Shown here: positions 55,128 through 63,565 of the stretch, one piece after another
Layout of the letters: every line of letters starts with the position of its first letter
Position numbering within the stretch: the stretch's first letter is position 1
Source of the DNA: Mycolicibacterium porcinum
GTDB taxonomy: Bacteria > Actinomycetota > Actinomycetes > Mycobacteriales > Mycobacteriaceae
Reading direction: 5' to 3'
Assembly: GCA_002086835.1 (NCBI GenBank)
Contig: MVIG01000016.1
Span: 1-64,000 of the forward strand
Length of the DNA: 64,000 bases
The notes under the pieces: model-generated
The model's input: the letters and a program-made list of their open reading frames with translations, nothing else
Database searches by the model: none
Told to the model about the DNA's origin: nothing
Made by a program: the position numbers and the translations under genes

Positions 55128-57045
55128 ATGCGGCGGGCTCGGCCAGCGAGATGAGCAGGCTCGACGGTGTGTCACCGCCCTGACGGATCCGGTAGGTGCC
55201 CCCTTCCAGGGCCTGGCGGGCCGGTTGCGTGGGCACCAGGTGCGGGAAGTCGTAGGTGGTCAGCGTGAGCCGTAGCCGGTGCCCCGGCTCGATCAATGCC
55301 GCGGTGGGGAACACGTCCAGGTCGTAGCGGGTCAGCTCACCCGGTACCACCGGCTCGACGGCGGCGCGGGTGCTGATGTGGTGCGGCCGCAACACTTCTC
55401 GTTCTGGTCCGTCCGCCGTGTACCACGTCGTCTCCGGATCCAGCGCCCGGTGCGATCCGAGCAGCGCGCCCTGGGTCAGCGGCCGGCTGGCACCGCCCGG
55501 TGCCACATCGTCGAGATGGGCCACCCACAGGGTCTCGGTGGTATCGGCGGTCGCCTGCACGGTCAACGTGACCGGGCCCGCGATGAGCCGAGCCTCGGTG
55601 AACTCGTCCGTGGTGTAGGTCAGGGCCTCGCGTTGCAGCCTGCGGTTGTCCAGGTCGTACCGGATTCGCCGCCCCCTCTGTGCGGCCATGAAGCTGCCCA
55701 TCCCGAGGGTCCACTGTTCGAGGCTGCGACCGGATATCGGCCCGCGCACCGCGTAACGCAAGGTGGCCTCGGTCTGGTCGGCGGCCGGCTCAGTGGTGAG
55801 CTGCCCGCCCTCGGCCAGATACAGCCGTGTCGGCGTGGCCTCGGGGAACGGGTAGTCCTCTGCCTGAAACCACGACTGGCTGCCGATGGCCTGGAAACGG
55901 ATCGGCGAACCGGTGACCGTGGCCTCGGCGTCGTCCTTGAGCCAGCGGTCGAACCAGCGCAGCTGCAGCGCATGCAGATGCAGGCCGTCGAGGTCCGAGA
56001 CGTGGTACCAGGGCCCCATGATCAGCTGCACCCGGTCGGACAACGGCTGGCCGGGCTCCATCGGAGCATTGGGCGGCCTGCCGGTGTAGGCGTTCTGCAG
56101 CGCGACGTAATTCAGCGGGGCGCCGCGCTGGAAGGCGTCGTGCCAGCCGCCGACCAGAAACACCGCGACATCGTTCTTCGCGATGTCGGGCAGCACATCT
56201 GAGGCACGCATGGTGTCCCAGAACGGGCCGTCGAACGCCGTGTCCCCGCCGGCAGCGGCGTCACCGATCATGCTGCGAAAGTACTGACGCTGGTCACGCC
56301 CGCGTTGCCGGACCGCCGCGAGGCCACCGGCCCTGGGGCGCTCATGGGCGCCGCGTTTGGCGAACTCCAGCGCCGGGTTGACCACGTTGAGCAGTGAGTA
56401 GACCGCGCCGTAGGCGCGCACGGTGCGCATGTGCGGTACGCCGCCCATGGTGACCACATCGCGGTAGAAGTCGTTGGCGGCCATCACCGGGAAGATCGCC
56501 TTCAGCGGTGAGCCGGGGCCGACGGCAGCGGCGGTGAGCAGCTGGTTGATGGCGAGGTAGGAGATACCGAACATGCCGACCCGGCCGTTCGAATTGGGCA
56601 GCCGCGCAGCCCAGTTCACCAGATCGACACCGTCGGAGACCTGGACGGCGCCCAGCATCTCGAACGATCCGCCGGATGCACCGGTTCCGCGCACGTCGGC
56701 CATCACCTCGATGTAGCCGCGCCGGATCAGGTACGGGGTGGCCCCACCGCCGATCTGGGCGGCCGGCGGCGGGGCCTTCTTGCCGTAGGGCGTGATGGAC
56801 AGCAGCACGGGGAACGGTCCGGGTGCCGGCGCCCCGGTCTCGGGGACCGTCGGATAGTGGATGTCGGCCCGCAGCACCGTGCCGTCGGACGCGCGGACCG
56901 CCACATTGTGGTGGACTCCGACGCCGTAACGGGCCGGAGGCGGCGTCCAGGCCGGCTCCAGCGGTGACGGGTTGCGCTTACGGACGCGAGTCGCCGATCG
57001 CCCGGCCACCCTCTTGCCACGGACCACCTGCCACGGGTTCGCCAT
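55096..57045 (-). CDS. CocE/NonD-family hydrolase
   Basis: Large serine hydrolase of 649 aa (X-prolyl dipeptidyl peptidase/cocaine esterase family). It has ADVRGTGASGG, the nucleophile Ser in MFGISYLA, and a His region GPWYHVSDLDG. The C-terminal jelly-roll domain (about 420-649) has typical VTLTVQATADTTE and LRLTLTTYDFPH segments. It hydrolyses esters or amides. No signal peptide is seen, though the N-terminus is basic. The start at 57045 gives RBS AGGAGG 5 nt upstream. Confidence 0.85.
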   Translation of the reverse strand: MANPWQVVRGKRVAGRSATRVRKRNPSPLEPAWTPPPARYGVGVHHNVAVRASDGTVLRADIHYPTVPETGAPAPGPFPVLLSITPYGKKAPPPAAQIGGGATPYLIRRGYIEVMADVRGTGASGGSFEMLGAVQVSDGVDLVNWAARLPNSNGRVGMFGISYLAINQLLTAAAVGPGSPLKAIFPVMAANDFYRDVVTMGGVPHMRTVRAYGAVYSLLNVVNPALEFAKRGAHERPRAGGLAAVRQRGRDQRQYFRSMIGDAAAGGDTAFDGPFWDTMRASDVLPDIAKNDVAVFLVGGWHDAFQRGAPLNYVALQNAYTGRPPNAPMEPGQPLSDRVQLIMGPWYHVSDLDGLHLHALQLRWFDRWLKDDAEATVTGSPIRFQAIGSQSWFQAEDYPFPEATPTRLYLAEGGQLTTEPAADQTEATLRYAVRGPISGRSLEQWTLGMGSFMAAQRGRRIRYDLDNRRLQREALTYTTDEFTEARLIAGPVTLTVQATADTTETLWVAHLDDVAPGGASRPLTQGALLGSHRALDPETTWYTADGPEREVLRPHHISTRAAVEPVVPGELTRYDLDVFPTAALIEPGHRLRLTLTTYDFPHLVPTQPARQALEGGTYRIRQGGDTPSSLLISLAEPAAFTPDESRGGT

Positions 57046-57087
57046 CCGTCCTCCTTGACGCGTGTCGGCCTGGCTCCACCGTAATCA

Positions 57088-57486
57088 CTACCCGGCCATG
57101 AACTCCGAGTAGGCCGAGGCCAGCTCGGGCGACAGCGCCGTCACGTTGCATGCCCGCTGCGTGTCCCCGATGGGGGCCAAGATGCCGCGCAGGTCGTAGT
57201 ACTCCTGCGGGTTGGCCGTGAAGTACCCGCGCAATGTGGCGGCGGCCTGCGGACGCGGCTGGGTGAACGCAGTGGTCACGGCCTGGTTGGCGCCCGGGTG
57301 GCTGTCCAGGTAGGCCCGCGCGGCACCGGTGGTGCTGCTGACGGTGCCTGCCACCGCACTGGCGCTGCAGTCGGGTGCGGCTGCTGCCGTGGGTGCGCCG
57401 GTCATCGCCGCGGCCACGCCGCCGAGCAGGCCTGCGGCACACGTGCCGGCAATTCCACGGCGCGCGGTGATACCAGTGAATTTCAT
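57088..57486 (-). CDS. Secreted haem-binding protein (Rv0203-like)
   Basis: Exported protein of 132 aa from ATG 57486, with GAAGGAAAA ahead of it. The signal peptide covers about 1-38. The mature part has the family pattern of a conserved Cys pair (PDCSA and QRACNV), HPGANQAVTTAF and LRGYFTANPQEYYDLRGI. This matches Rv0203, the mycobacterial secreted haem carrier. It would help bring haem iron into the cell. No IdeR box was seen upstream. Confidence 0.8.
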   Translation of the reverse strand: MKFTGITARRGIAGTCAAGLLGGVAAAMTGAPTAAAAPDCSASAVAGTVSSTTGAARAYLDSHPGANQAVTTAFTQPRPQAAATLRGYFTANPQEYYDLRGILAPIGDTQRACNVTALSPELASAYSEFMAG

Positions 57487-57759
57487 GATCGTTTTTCCTT
57501 CGGGATTCTGATGTCCCCAACCCGATTTCGAAAGTAACCGGATCATGGTCGAGCAAATTCGCTGCGGCCTGAAACAGCTGTGACGGCTGTGACGGTGTTA
57601 CAGCGGAGCGTCGTGAATTACGCCTCAATGCCGCCGAATTGCGGGCGATGATCTTGAAATGTCTCAGAGACCGGGCGTCATTCTTAATTGATCGTGATCT
57701 GGGCCGCCCGGCGTAGTGATCGAATTGTTATGCAGGTACCACACAGCTAATCGATCGAT
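57487..57759. other. Gene-free spacer with tandem repeat
   Basis: The 273-bp region holds no convincing gene. CTGTGACGG occurs twice in tandem (57578-57586 and 57587-57595). The palindrome AATCGATCGATT spans 57749-57760 and overlaps the stop codon of the DUF4383 gene. The promoter of the haem-binding gene should lie here. Confidence 0.5.
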
Positions 57760-58197
57760 TCACCGTTTCAGGGTTAGCCCGGACTGGGAATTGCGCAGGC
57801 CCCCATCGAGGTAGATCTGCACCCCGGCCACGGCCAGCATGATCGCGGCGGTTGCCAGATGCACGATCGCGTCGGTGATGTTGTTCGGGAAGGCGAATAT
57901 GAGGGCCACCTGGTTCGAGAAGAACGCCCAGATTCCCGGCAGCGCTCCGGCCACCGCGGCCAGTAGGAGATAGAGCACCGCCCAGGATTTTCGCAGGCAC
58001 AAGATGAGGCCGGGACCGAATAGTGCCAGCCCGGCCACCGCATGCCAGCCGTTGTAGTCCATCCCGAGAATGGGCGTGGTAGGCGCGTCCGGGCCGATCG
58101 CGAAACTCGGCTCGGCAATGAATCCGACGATTGCCTGGACCACGTGGAACAGCGAGATGACCAGCAGTCCCCATTGCGCGAAACTCCACTTCCGCAT
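57760..58197 (-). CDS. DUF4383 membrane protein
   Basis: Membrane protein of 145 aa with four predicted helices, matching DUF4383. The start at ATG 58197 (RKWSFAQWGLLVISLFHVVQ) is preferred over a longer frame. The role of this family is unknown. A perfect palindrome lies in the divergent region upstream, between it and the GNAT gene. Confidence 0.75.
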   Translation of the reverse strand: MRKWSFAQWGLLVISLFHVVQAIVGFIAEPSFAIGPDAPTTPILGMDYNGWHAVAGLALFGPGLILCLRKSWAVLYLLLAAVAGALPGIWAFFSNQVALIFAFPNNITDAIVHLATAAIMLAVAGVQIYLDGGLRNSQSGLTLKR

Positions 58198-58215
58198 ATG
58201 CGGGACGCTACGTCT

Positions 58216-58230
58216 ACTACAGCGTGTAGT
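58216..58230. promoter_or_regulatory. Perfect 15-bp palindrome, likely operator
   Basis: ACTACA-GCG-TGTAGT is a perfect inverted repeat between the divergent DUF4383 and GNAT genes. The size and form suit a TetR- or GntR-type repressor, but no regulator gene is adjacent. Confidence 0.5.
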
Positions 58231-58256
58231 CAACGGTTCGGTCGTATGGTCGGGGA

Positions 58257-58742
58257 GTGCAGATCCGTTCCGCTACGACCGATGACATCGCCGAGATCGC
58301 GCCGTTCTTCCGTGCCATCGTGGCCGACGGCGAAAGCTACACCTACCCAGAAGGCTTGACCGACCAGCAGATTCGCGAGGCGTGGCTGGCTCCCGAGCCC
58401 GGCCACACCATCGTCGCGGTGGCCGAAGGCGCAGTCGTCGGCACCGCGCGGATGGGCCCGAACAAGCCCGGCCGCGGCGACCATGTCGGCACCGCGAGCT
58501 TCATGGTGGACCCGGCCTCGCCCACACGGGGCGTCGGGCGGGCCATGGCGCAGTGGGTGATCAACTGGCACAGGGAAAACGGTTACCGGGCAATCCAGTT
58601 CAATGCCGTTGTCGAGACGAACGTGCGGGCCGTTCGGCTCTGGGAGGACCTGGGCTTCCGGATCATCGGTACCGTCCCTAAGGCCTACCGCTCCCGGACC
58701 CACGGCCCGGTCGGGCTGCACATCATGTATCTGGAGCTGTGA
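58257..58742 (+). CDS. GNAT-family N-acetyltransferase
   Basis: Acetyltransferase of 161 aa from GTG 58257. The acetyl-CoA motif is in the region SPTRGVGRAMAQWVINW, and NVRAVRLWEDLGFRIIGTVP is motif B. The N-terminus (QIRSATTDDIAEIAPFF) is typical. Related enzymes acetylate small amines, including phosphinothricin-like molecules. The stop is 4 bp before the convergent carboxyltransferase stop. Confidence 0.85.
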   Translation: MQIRSATTDDIAEIAPFFRAIVADGESYTYPEGLTDQQIREAWLAPEPGHTIVAVAEGAVVGTARMGPNKPGRGDHVGTASFMVDPASPTRGVGRAMAQWVINWHRENGYRAIQFNAVVETNVRAVRLWEDLGFRIIGTVPKAYRSRTHGPVGLHIMYLEL

Positions 58743-58745
58743 GCG

Positions 58746-60293
58746 TCACCAGGTGTCGACGAACCGCGGAGGCGGCGCGGGCCGTTCGTGCTGAGCGGCG
58801 GCGGCCAGTGTGGCGGCGATCAGCCCACGGGTCTCGGCCGGGTCGATGACGTCGTCGATCTCGAACAGTGAGGCGGAGTTGAGCGCACGGGCGTTCTCCT
58901 CGGCTGCCGCGGTGGCGGCCCGCACCGCCCGCTCGCGCTCGTCGTCGTCGGCGATGGCCTCCAATTCCTTTCGCAGACCCAGGCGCACCGCACCTTCGAG
59001 TCCCATCGGGCCGAGGTGGGCACCGGGCCAGGCCACCGTGAGCAGCGGCTCGTGCAGGCTTCCGCCGCACATCGCCTGTGCCCCAAGGCCGTAACCGCGT
59101 CGCAGGATCACCGCGATCAGCGGCACCGTGAGTGCCGCGCCGGCCACCAGCAGCCGGGAGCCGCGGCGCACCAGGGCTTCGGCCTCGGCCGCCGGGCCGA
59201 CCATGTAACCGGGACAGTCGACCAGCGAGACGACCGGCAGGCCGAATGCGTTGCACAGCTGCAGGAACCGGGCGGCCTTGTCCGACGCCGCGGCCGTGAT
59301 GGCACCGGCCATCACCATGGTGTTGTTGGCGATGATGCCCACCGGCCTGCCGTCGAAGCGGGCCAGGGCGGTCACCATCTCCGGGGCGAACTTCTCCCGG
59401 AGGAAGGTGACCGAGTCGGTGTCGGCGAGCGTCTCGATGATCGGGGCGACCGGGTAGGCGCGCCGGGCGCGTTCGGGAATCATTGTGCGCAGCGCGGTTT
59501 GGTCGGCGACGGGGCCAGAATTGCCGGTGCCGGTGAAGTAGCCCATCAGCTTGCGGGTCGCCGCGACGGCGTGTGCTTCGTCCGCCACGACGACATCGAC
59601 GACGCCGTTGGGCGCCTGTACCGAGATGGGGCCGACGTCATCGGGTGCGACGTCACCGAGCCCGCCGCCGGCGATCATCGCGGGCCCACCCATCCCGATC
59701 GAACTGTCCTTGGTGGCGACGATCAGGTCGGCGGCCCCGGCGATCACCGCGTTGCCGGCGAAACACCGCCCTTTGACCACGGCAATGCGGGGCACCAGGC
59801 CGGACAGGCCGGCCCATAACGCGAACGCCCGCACCTCGAGGGACGAGACCGTGGGGATGTCGGTGTCACCCGGGCGCCCGCCACCGCCCTCGGCGAAGAA
59901 CACCGTCGGCAGCTTCATCCGCTCGATGATCTCGAACAGCCGGTCCTTCTTACGATGGCCGAGAGCGCCCTGGGTTCCGGCCAGCACGGTGTAGTCGTAG
60001 GACAGCACCGCACATGCCGCGCCGCCGATCCGTGCGGTCCCGGCCAGCAGCCCGTCGGCAGGGGTGCGTTCGATGAGATCGTCGAGGGTGCGACGCTGCC
60101 GCTGCGCCGCGATCGCGAACCGCCCGTATTCGACGAAAGACCCGTCGTCGACCAGGTCGGCGATGTTCTCCCGGGCGGTGCGGCCCCCAGCCGCGTGGCG
60201 GCGGGCAACGGCGTCGGGCCTGCCGGCGTCCTGCGTCAACGCTCTCCGGCGCAGCAATTCGGCGAGATCGTCGCGGAGTGGTTCGTCGGGCAT
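58746..60293 (-). CDS. Acyl-CoA carboxylase beta (carboxyltransferase) subunit
   Basis: Biotin-dependent carboxyltransferase of 515 aa (AccD family) that moves CO2 from biotin to an acyl-CoA. It has the two crotonase-like halves with glycine-rich oxyanion sites: GMGGPAMIAGGGLGDV in the N half and RRGYGLGAQAMCGG in the C half. ATG 60293 is used. No alpha (biotin) subunit lies nearby, so it must use one from elsewhere. It is divergent from the PPOX gene. Confidence 0.88.
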   Translation of the reverse strand: MPDEPLRDDLAELLRRRALTQDAGRPDAVARRHAAGGRTARENIADLVDDGSFVEYGRFAIAAQRQRRTLDDLIERTPADGLLAGTARIGGAACAVLSYDYTVLAGTQGALGHRKKDRLFEIIERMKLPTVFFAEGGGGRPGDTDIPTVSSLEVRAFALWAGLSGLVPRIAVVKGRCFAGNAVIAGAADLIVATKDSSIGMGGPAMIAGGGLGDVAPDDVGPISVQAPNGVVDVVVADEAHAVAATRKLMGYFTGTGNSGPVADQTALRTMIPERARRAYPVAPIIETLADTDSVTFLREKFAPEMVTALARFDGRPVGIIANNTMVMAGAITAAASDKAARFLQLCNAFGLPVVSLVDCPGYMVGPAAEAEALVRRGSRLLVAGAALTVPLIAVILRRGYGLGAQAMCGGSLHEPLLTVAWPGAHLGPMGLEGAVRLGLRKELEAIADDDERERAVRAATAAAEENARALNSASLFEIDDVIDPAETRGLIAATLAAAAQHERPAPPPRFVDTW

Positions 60294-60342
60294 CGGCAGG
60301 CTCCTGGAATAGGGGGCGGGTGGCCGGAGGTTGCGCACACAT

Positions 60343-60783
60343 GTGACCGCCATCTCATCTAACTCGTTCGATCCGCGCGACCTGCTGGCCGAGGCCCGGT
60401 TGGGCGTGTTGGCCACGATCAAGGCCTCCGGAATCCCGCAGCTGTCGCCGGTGACGCCGTTCTACGACCGGGCGACCGGCGTCATCTACGTGTCGATGAC
60501 CGAGGGCCGTGCCAAGACCGTCAACCTGCGTCGCGACCCCCGTGCCGCCCTGGAGGTGACCAGTGCCGACGGCTGGGCCTGGGCGACCGCCGAGGGGCCG
60601 GTGACGTTGACGGGGCCGGGCGCCGATCCGCACGGCCCCGAGGTCGAGGCGCTGGTCGACTACTACCGCAGTGCGGCGGGGGAACACCCCGACTGGGACG
60701 AATACCGCTCGGTGATGGTGTCCGACCGGCGGGTGCTGATGACGCTGACCGTCGAGCGCGTGTACGGGGAGAAGCTGCGCTGA
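60343..60783 (+). CDS. PPOX-class F420/flavin-binding protein
   Basis: Split-barrel flavin/F420-binding protein of 146 aa from GTG 60343. It has RLGVLATIKASGIPQLSPV, TEGRAKTVNLRRDPRAAL and the TAEGPVTLTG segment typical of F420-dependent PPOX enzymes. It likely reduces a small substrate with F420H2. It is divergent from the carboxyltransferase gene. Confidence 0.82.
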   Translation: MTAISSNSFDPRDLLAEARLGVLATIKASGIPQLSPVTPFYDRATGVIYVSMTEGRAKTVNLRRDPRAALEVTSADGWAWATAEGPVTLTGPGADPHGPEVEALVDYYRSAAGEHPDWDEYRSVMVSDRRVLMTLTVERVYGEKLR

Positions 60784-60798
60784 CGCGGCGAACGAGGC

Positions 60799-62043
60799 TC
60801 AGCCGACCGGGATCTCGGCTGCGATCCGGTCCAGCACCGCGGGATAGCGGTTGGCCTCGCGGTGGGCCCCGGGCTTTCCGCTGCTGACGATCGCGGCCGA
60901 CAGGCTGCGCTGCGGGTCGGCCCACACCGCGATGTCGACCAGGCCGGTATGCCCGAACGCCGACGCCGTGTTGCGGCCGAACGGCCCGAAACGCTTGCCG
61001 CCCAGCATGTATCCGGTGCCCCAGCGCATCGGCTTGAGTCCGGTCGCCACATCCGGCCGCATCCGCCGGGCCGGTGCGGTCGCGGCCCGCAACGTTTCCG
61101 GCTTCATGATCCGAACCCCGTCGAGTTCGCCCCCGCGACGCAGGATCTCGGCGAACCGGGACAGTTCGTCGGCGTTGGACACGGTGGTCGACGACGGGAT
61201 GACGCTGGTCAGGAACAACGGCGTGTTGCTGAGCGGGATGATCCGGTCGAGGGTGCCGCCGACGGCGGCCCGGAACGCCGCGGCGATCGGCGCAGGCAGT
61301 GGCTTGCCCGTGACATGGCTGGGTGCCACCAGCGGAACCTCTTCCGGCGCAACGCCGTAATTGGTCCACCGGAATCCCAGCGGGTTGAGGATCTCGTCGG
61401 CCAGGATGTCGCGGATGTTGCGGCCGGTCGCCGCCGAGACGATCTCACGGACCAGCGGACCCCAGGTCAGGCCGTGGTAGATGTGCACGAGGCCGGGCCG
61501 GTACACGGGTTTGAGCAGGGCCAGTTGCTCCCGGGTGTACTCGCTGTCGTCGACCCGGGTGACGTCGGGACGCGGTCCGGTGTGGATCGGGACCCCGGCA
61601 CTGTGGGTGATCACGTGCCGGATCGTGGTGCGGTCCTTGCCGTGGCTGGTGTAGTTGGGCAGGTAGTCGCACACCCGGTCATCGAGAGAGAAGTGTCCCT
61701 GCTCGACGAGCATGTGCACCACCGTCGTGCTGATCGCCTTGGCCGCCGAATAGACGCAGAACGGGGTCGCGGTGGTGACCGGAATCTTCTCGGCATCCGG
61801 TGCGTCCATGGGGCCGTTGCCCCAGCCGTGGCCGATCGCGCGGTTCAACACGGTTTTTCCGTTGCGCCGCAGGCACACCTGGATGGCCGGATGCAGGCCG
61901 GACCCGTACCAGTACCGGACCGATTCCCAGATCCGCTCTACGGCCAACGGATCGATCTCCGAGTGGTCCTCTGCGCCGATGTCGGTGACCGAGTCGAGGT
62001 CCGAGGGGAGGGCGATCTTGCCGATCGGTGCTGGTTGGCTCAT
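60799..62043 (-). CDS. Beta-lactamase-fold serine hydrolase (LipE-like)
   Basis: Serine hydrolase of 414 aa in the class C beta-lactamase/EstB family. The nucleophile Ser-x-x-Lys is in VYSAAKAIS (about 99-107), Tyr is in IYHGLTWG, and the third motif is FGHTGL. It resembles mycobacterial LipE-type esterases. No signal peptide is present, so it is cytosolic. Its start overlaps the stop of the nitrobindin gene by 4 nt, so the two are coupled. Confidence 0.87.
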   Translation of the reverse strand: MSQPAPIGKIALPSDLDSVTDIGAEDHSEIDPLAVERIWESVRYWYGSGLHPAIQVCLRRNGKTVLNRAIGHGWGNGPMDAPDAEKIPVTTATPFCVYSAAKAISTTVVHMLVEQGHFSLDDRVCDYLPNYTSHGKDRTTIRHVITHSAGVPIHTGPRPDVTRVDDSEYTREQLALLKPVYRPGLVHIYHGLTWGPLVREIVSAATGRNIRDILADEILNPLGFRWTNYGVAPEEVPLVAPSHVTGKPLPAPIAAAFRAAVGGTLDRIIPLSNTPLFLTSVIPSSTTVSNADELSRFAEILRRGGELDGVRIMKPETLRAATAPARRMRPDVATGLKPMRWGTGYMLGGKRFGPFGRNTASAFGHTGLVDIAVWADPQRSLSAAIVSSGKPGAHREANRYPAVLDRIAAEIPVG

Positions 62044-62525
62044 TCGCTCTTCCTGGTCAGGGTCGCGGAAAGGTGGTGTTGCAGTGGCTGTCCGACAGCA
62101 CCCATCTGCAGGTCATAGGTCAGTTGGTCGCCGGTGACACGGACGGTGCGGGACAGTGCCGCAACGTTTTTGGCCGACGCGGTCAGCCCGATGGTGGTCG
62201 CGGCCAGCAACATGTCGATGCGGCCGTCTTCGATGTGCACCGTGCCCTCCTGGATCTCCGTGATCCCGGTCGGATGCGCCAGCACCCATTCGACGCGACC
62301 GGGCGCCGGGACCCGGAGGTACCCGGTCTCGGCGTGCAGCGGCCGGCCGTCGTCGCGCGCCTTGGTGCGCTGGCTGTAGGTCAGGAACGGCTTGCCGACG
62401 TGACCAAAGGTGATCTCTTCGAGGTACTCGAACGACTCGATCGTCGGATACTCGCCCGCCCCGGGGCCGGCCCAGGTGCCGAGCAGCGGAGCCAGCACGG
62501 TCAGGTTCGGATGGAGGTCGGGCAC
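62040..62525 (-). CDS. Nitrobindin-like haem protein
   Basis: Beta-barrel protein of 161 aa with the nitrobindin signature [19 protein letters not shown] near residues 16-34 and [11 protein letters not shown]. The C-terminal His in [10 protein letters not shown] is the likely haem ligand. Nitrobindins bind ferric haem and convert peroxynitrite to nitrate. It is the first gene of a two-gene unit with the serine hydrolase. Confidence 0.87.
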   Translation of the reverse strand: MPDLHPNLTVLAPLLGTWAGPGAGEYPTIESFEYLEEITFGHVGKPFLTYSQRTKARDDGRPLHAETGYLRVPAPGRVEWVLAHPTGITEIQEGTVHIEDGRIDMLLAATTIGLTASAKNVAALSRTVRVTGDQLTYDLQMGAVGQPLQHHLSATLTRKSE

Positions 62526-62546
62526 ACCGACAGGGTACGGCGCGGC

Positions 62547-63182
62547 TCAGGTGGCGGTGTAGGCCGCGGCGGTGCGGTCCGCCGCGGCGCGTGCCTGGGT
62601 CGGGTCCTCGCCGGCCGCCAGATCCGCCTGGTACCAGAGTTCGCTGGCCGAGGTCATGAACGCGCGGCCCTCGTCGCCGGCCGCCCAGGCCGCGCCCTCA
62701 TCGGGCGTGATGCGGTCGCCGCCGCTGAGGTAGCCGGCGAGGCCGAGAAGCGCGGAATCCCAACCGACTCCGACGGCTCCCGGCCCGAACTGCAGCCAGA
62801 ACTCGTCGTCGTCGCCGGAGTGCATGATGTGGTCGAGCGTGAAGGTGGCGCGATTCTCGCCCGCGGCCGTGATCGTGACCTCGACCCAGCTGGTCGCTCC
62901 CATGGCCTCCCATGTCGTCGTGAAGGTGCGTGGCGGGTCGCAGCTCAGCACCTCGCCGGACGCATTGCCCTCCAGTTGGAATCGGCCGCCGACCTGCAGA
63001 TCGCCGGTGACCGGCAGGAACCAGCGGGGGAGTCGCTCGATACTGGTGCAGGCATCCCACAGGTCGGCGGCGTCGGTGTCGTAGGTCTGGCTGACACTCA
63101 CGACGCGCGCTTCACGGGCCTCGAACGTCGTACGGCCCACGCTGCGGCGCACGGAGTTGAGCTGCTGCTGGACGTCGATCAT
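62547..63182 (-). CDS. SRPBCC/AHSA1-domain protein
   Basis: START/AHSA1-like ligand-binding protein of 211 aa. The helix-grip fold is seen in VSVSQTYDTDAADLWDACTS, LPRWFLPVTGDLQVGGRFQLEG (broken by design) and LDHIMHSGDDDEFWLQFGPG. It is coupled to an ArsR gene by a 4-nt ATGA overlap, a common pairing in actinobacteria. Its ligand is unknown. Confidence 0.85.
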   Translation of the reverse strand: MIDVQQQLNSVRRSVGRTTFEAREARVVSVSQTYDTDAADLWDACTSIERLPRWFLPVTGDLQVGGRFQLEGNASGEVLSCDPPRTFTTTWEAMGATSWVEVTITAAGENRATFTLDHIMHSGDDDEFWLQFGPGAVGVGWDSALLGLAGYLSGGDRITPDEGAAWAAGDEGRAFMTSASELWYQADLAAGEDPTQARAAADRTAAAYTAT

Positions 63183-63532
63183 GGGGAGCTCTCCTTGTTC
63201 GTGGTTCTCCGTCGTTCCCGCTTGCCGCGCGCGATCTCGGTCGCCAGGGCATCCAGGTGCGGTGTCCAATTGCGGCGAAACCGCTCCAGCCACTGGTCGA
63301 CCTCACGCAACGGTCCGGTGTCGACGCGGTACAGGCGACGCGTGCCAGCCGCCCGAACGCTGGCGAAACCGTTGTCCCGCAACACCTTGAGATGCTGCGA
63401 TACGGCCGGCTGACTGATGTCGAACTCGGCGCGAATCACCGCTGTGATGGCGCCGGACGACAGCTCGTCGTCCTGGATGAGCTCCAGGATCCGCCTGCGC
63501 ACCGGATCTCCGAGGATGTCGAAGGCGTGCAC
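63179..63532 (-). CDS. ArsR-family repressor
   Basis: Winged helix-turn-helix regulator of 117 aa: MHAFDILGDPVRRRILELI, ITAVIRAEFDISQPAVSQHL and KVLRDNGFASVRAAGTRRLY. No metal-binding cysteine cluster (CxC or similar) is seen, so it is not a classic metal sensor. The perfect palindrome at 63554-63565 just upstream is a likely autoregulatory site. The SRPBCC gene follows by overlap. Confidence 0.88.
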   Translation of the reverse strand: MHAFDILGDPVRRRILELIQDDELSSGAITAVIRAEFDISQPAVSQHLKVLRDNGFASVRAAGTRRLYRVDTGPLREVDQWLERFRRNWTPHLDALATEIARGKRERRRTTNKESSP

Positions 63533-63553
63533 GGCACCAGATTAAAAGCTGTT

Positions 63554-63565
63554 ACTTATATAAGT
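63554..63565. promoter_or_regulatory. ArsR operator
   Basis: ACTTATATAAGT is a perfect 12-bp palindrome and the most AT-rich stretch nearby. It starts 22 bp before the arsR ATG and overlaps the stop codon of the upstream methyltransferase gene. ArsR-family repressors bind such sites. Binding is inferred. Confidence 0.7.

Noticed and set aside
55279..56202. 307-codon rightward open frame
   Set aside because: It is antisense to the CocE-like hydrolase, and no ribosome site or motif supports it.
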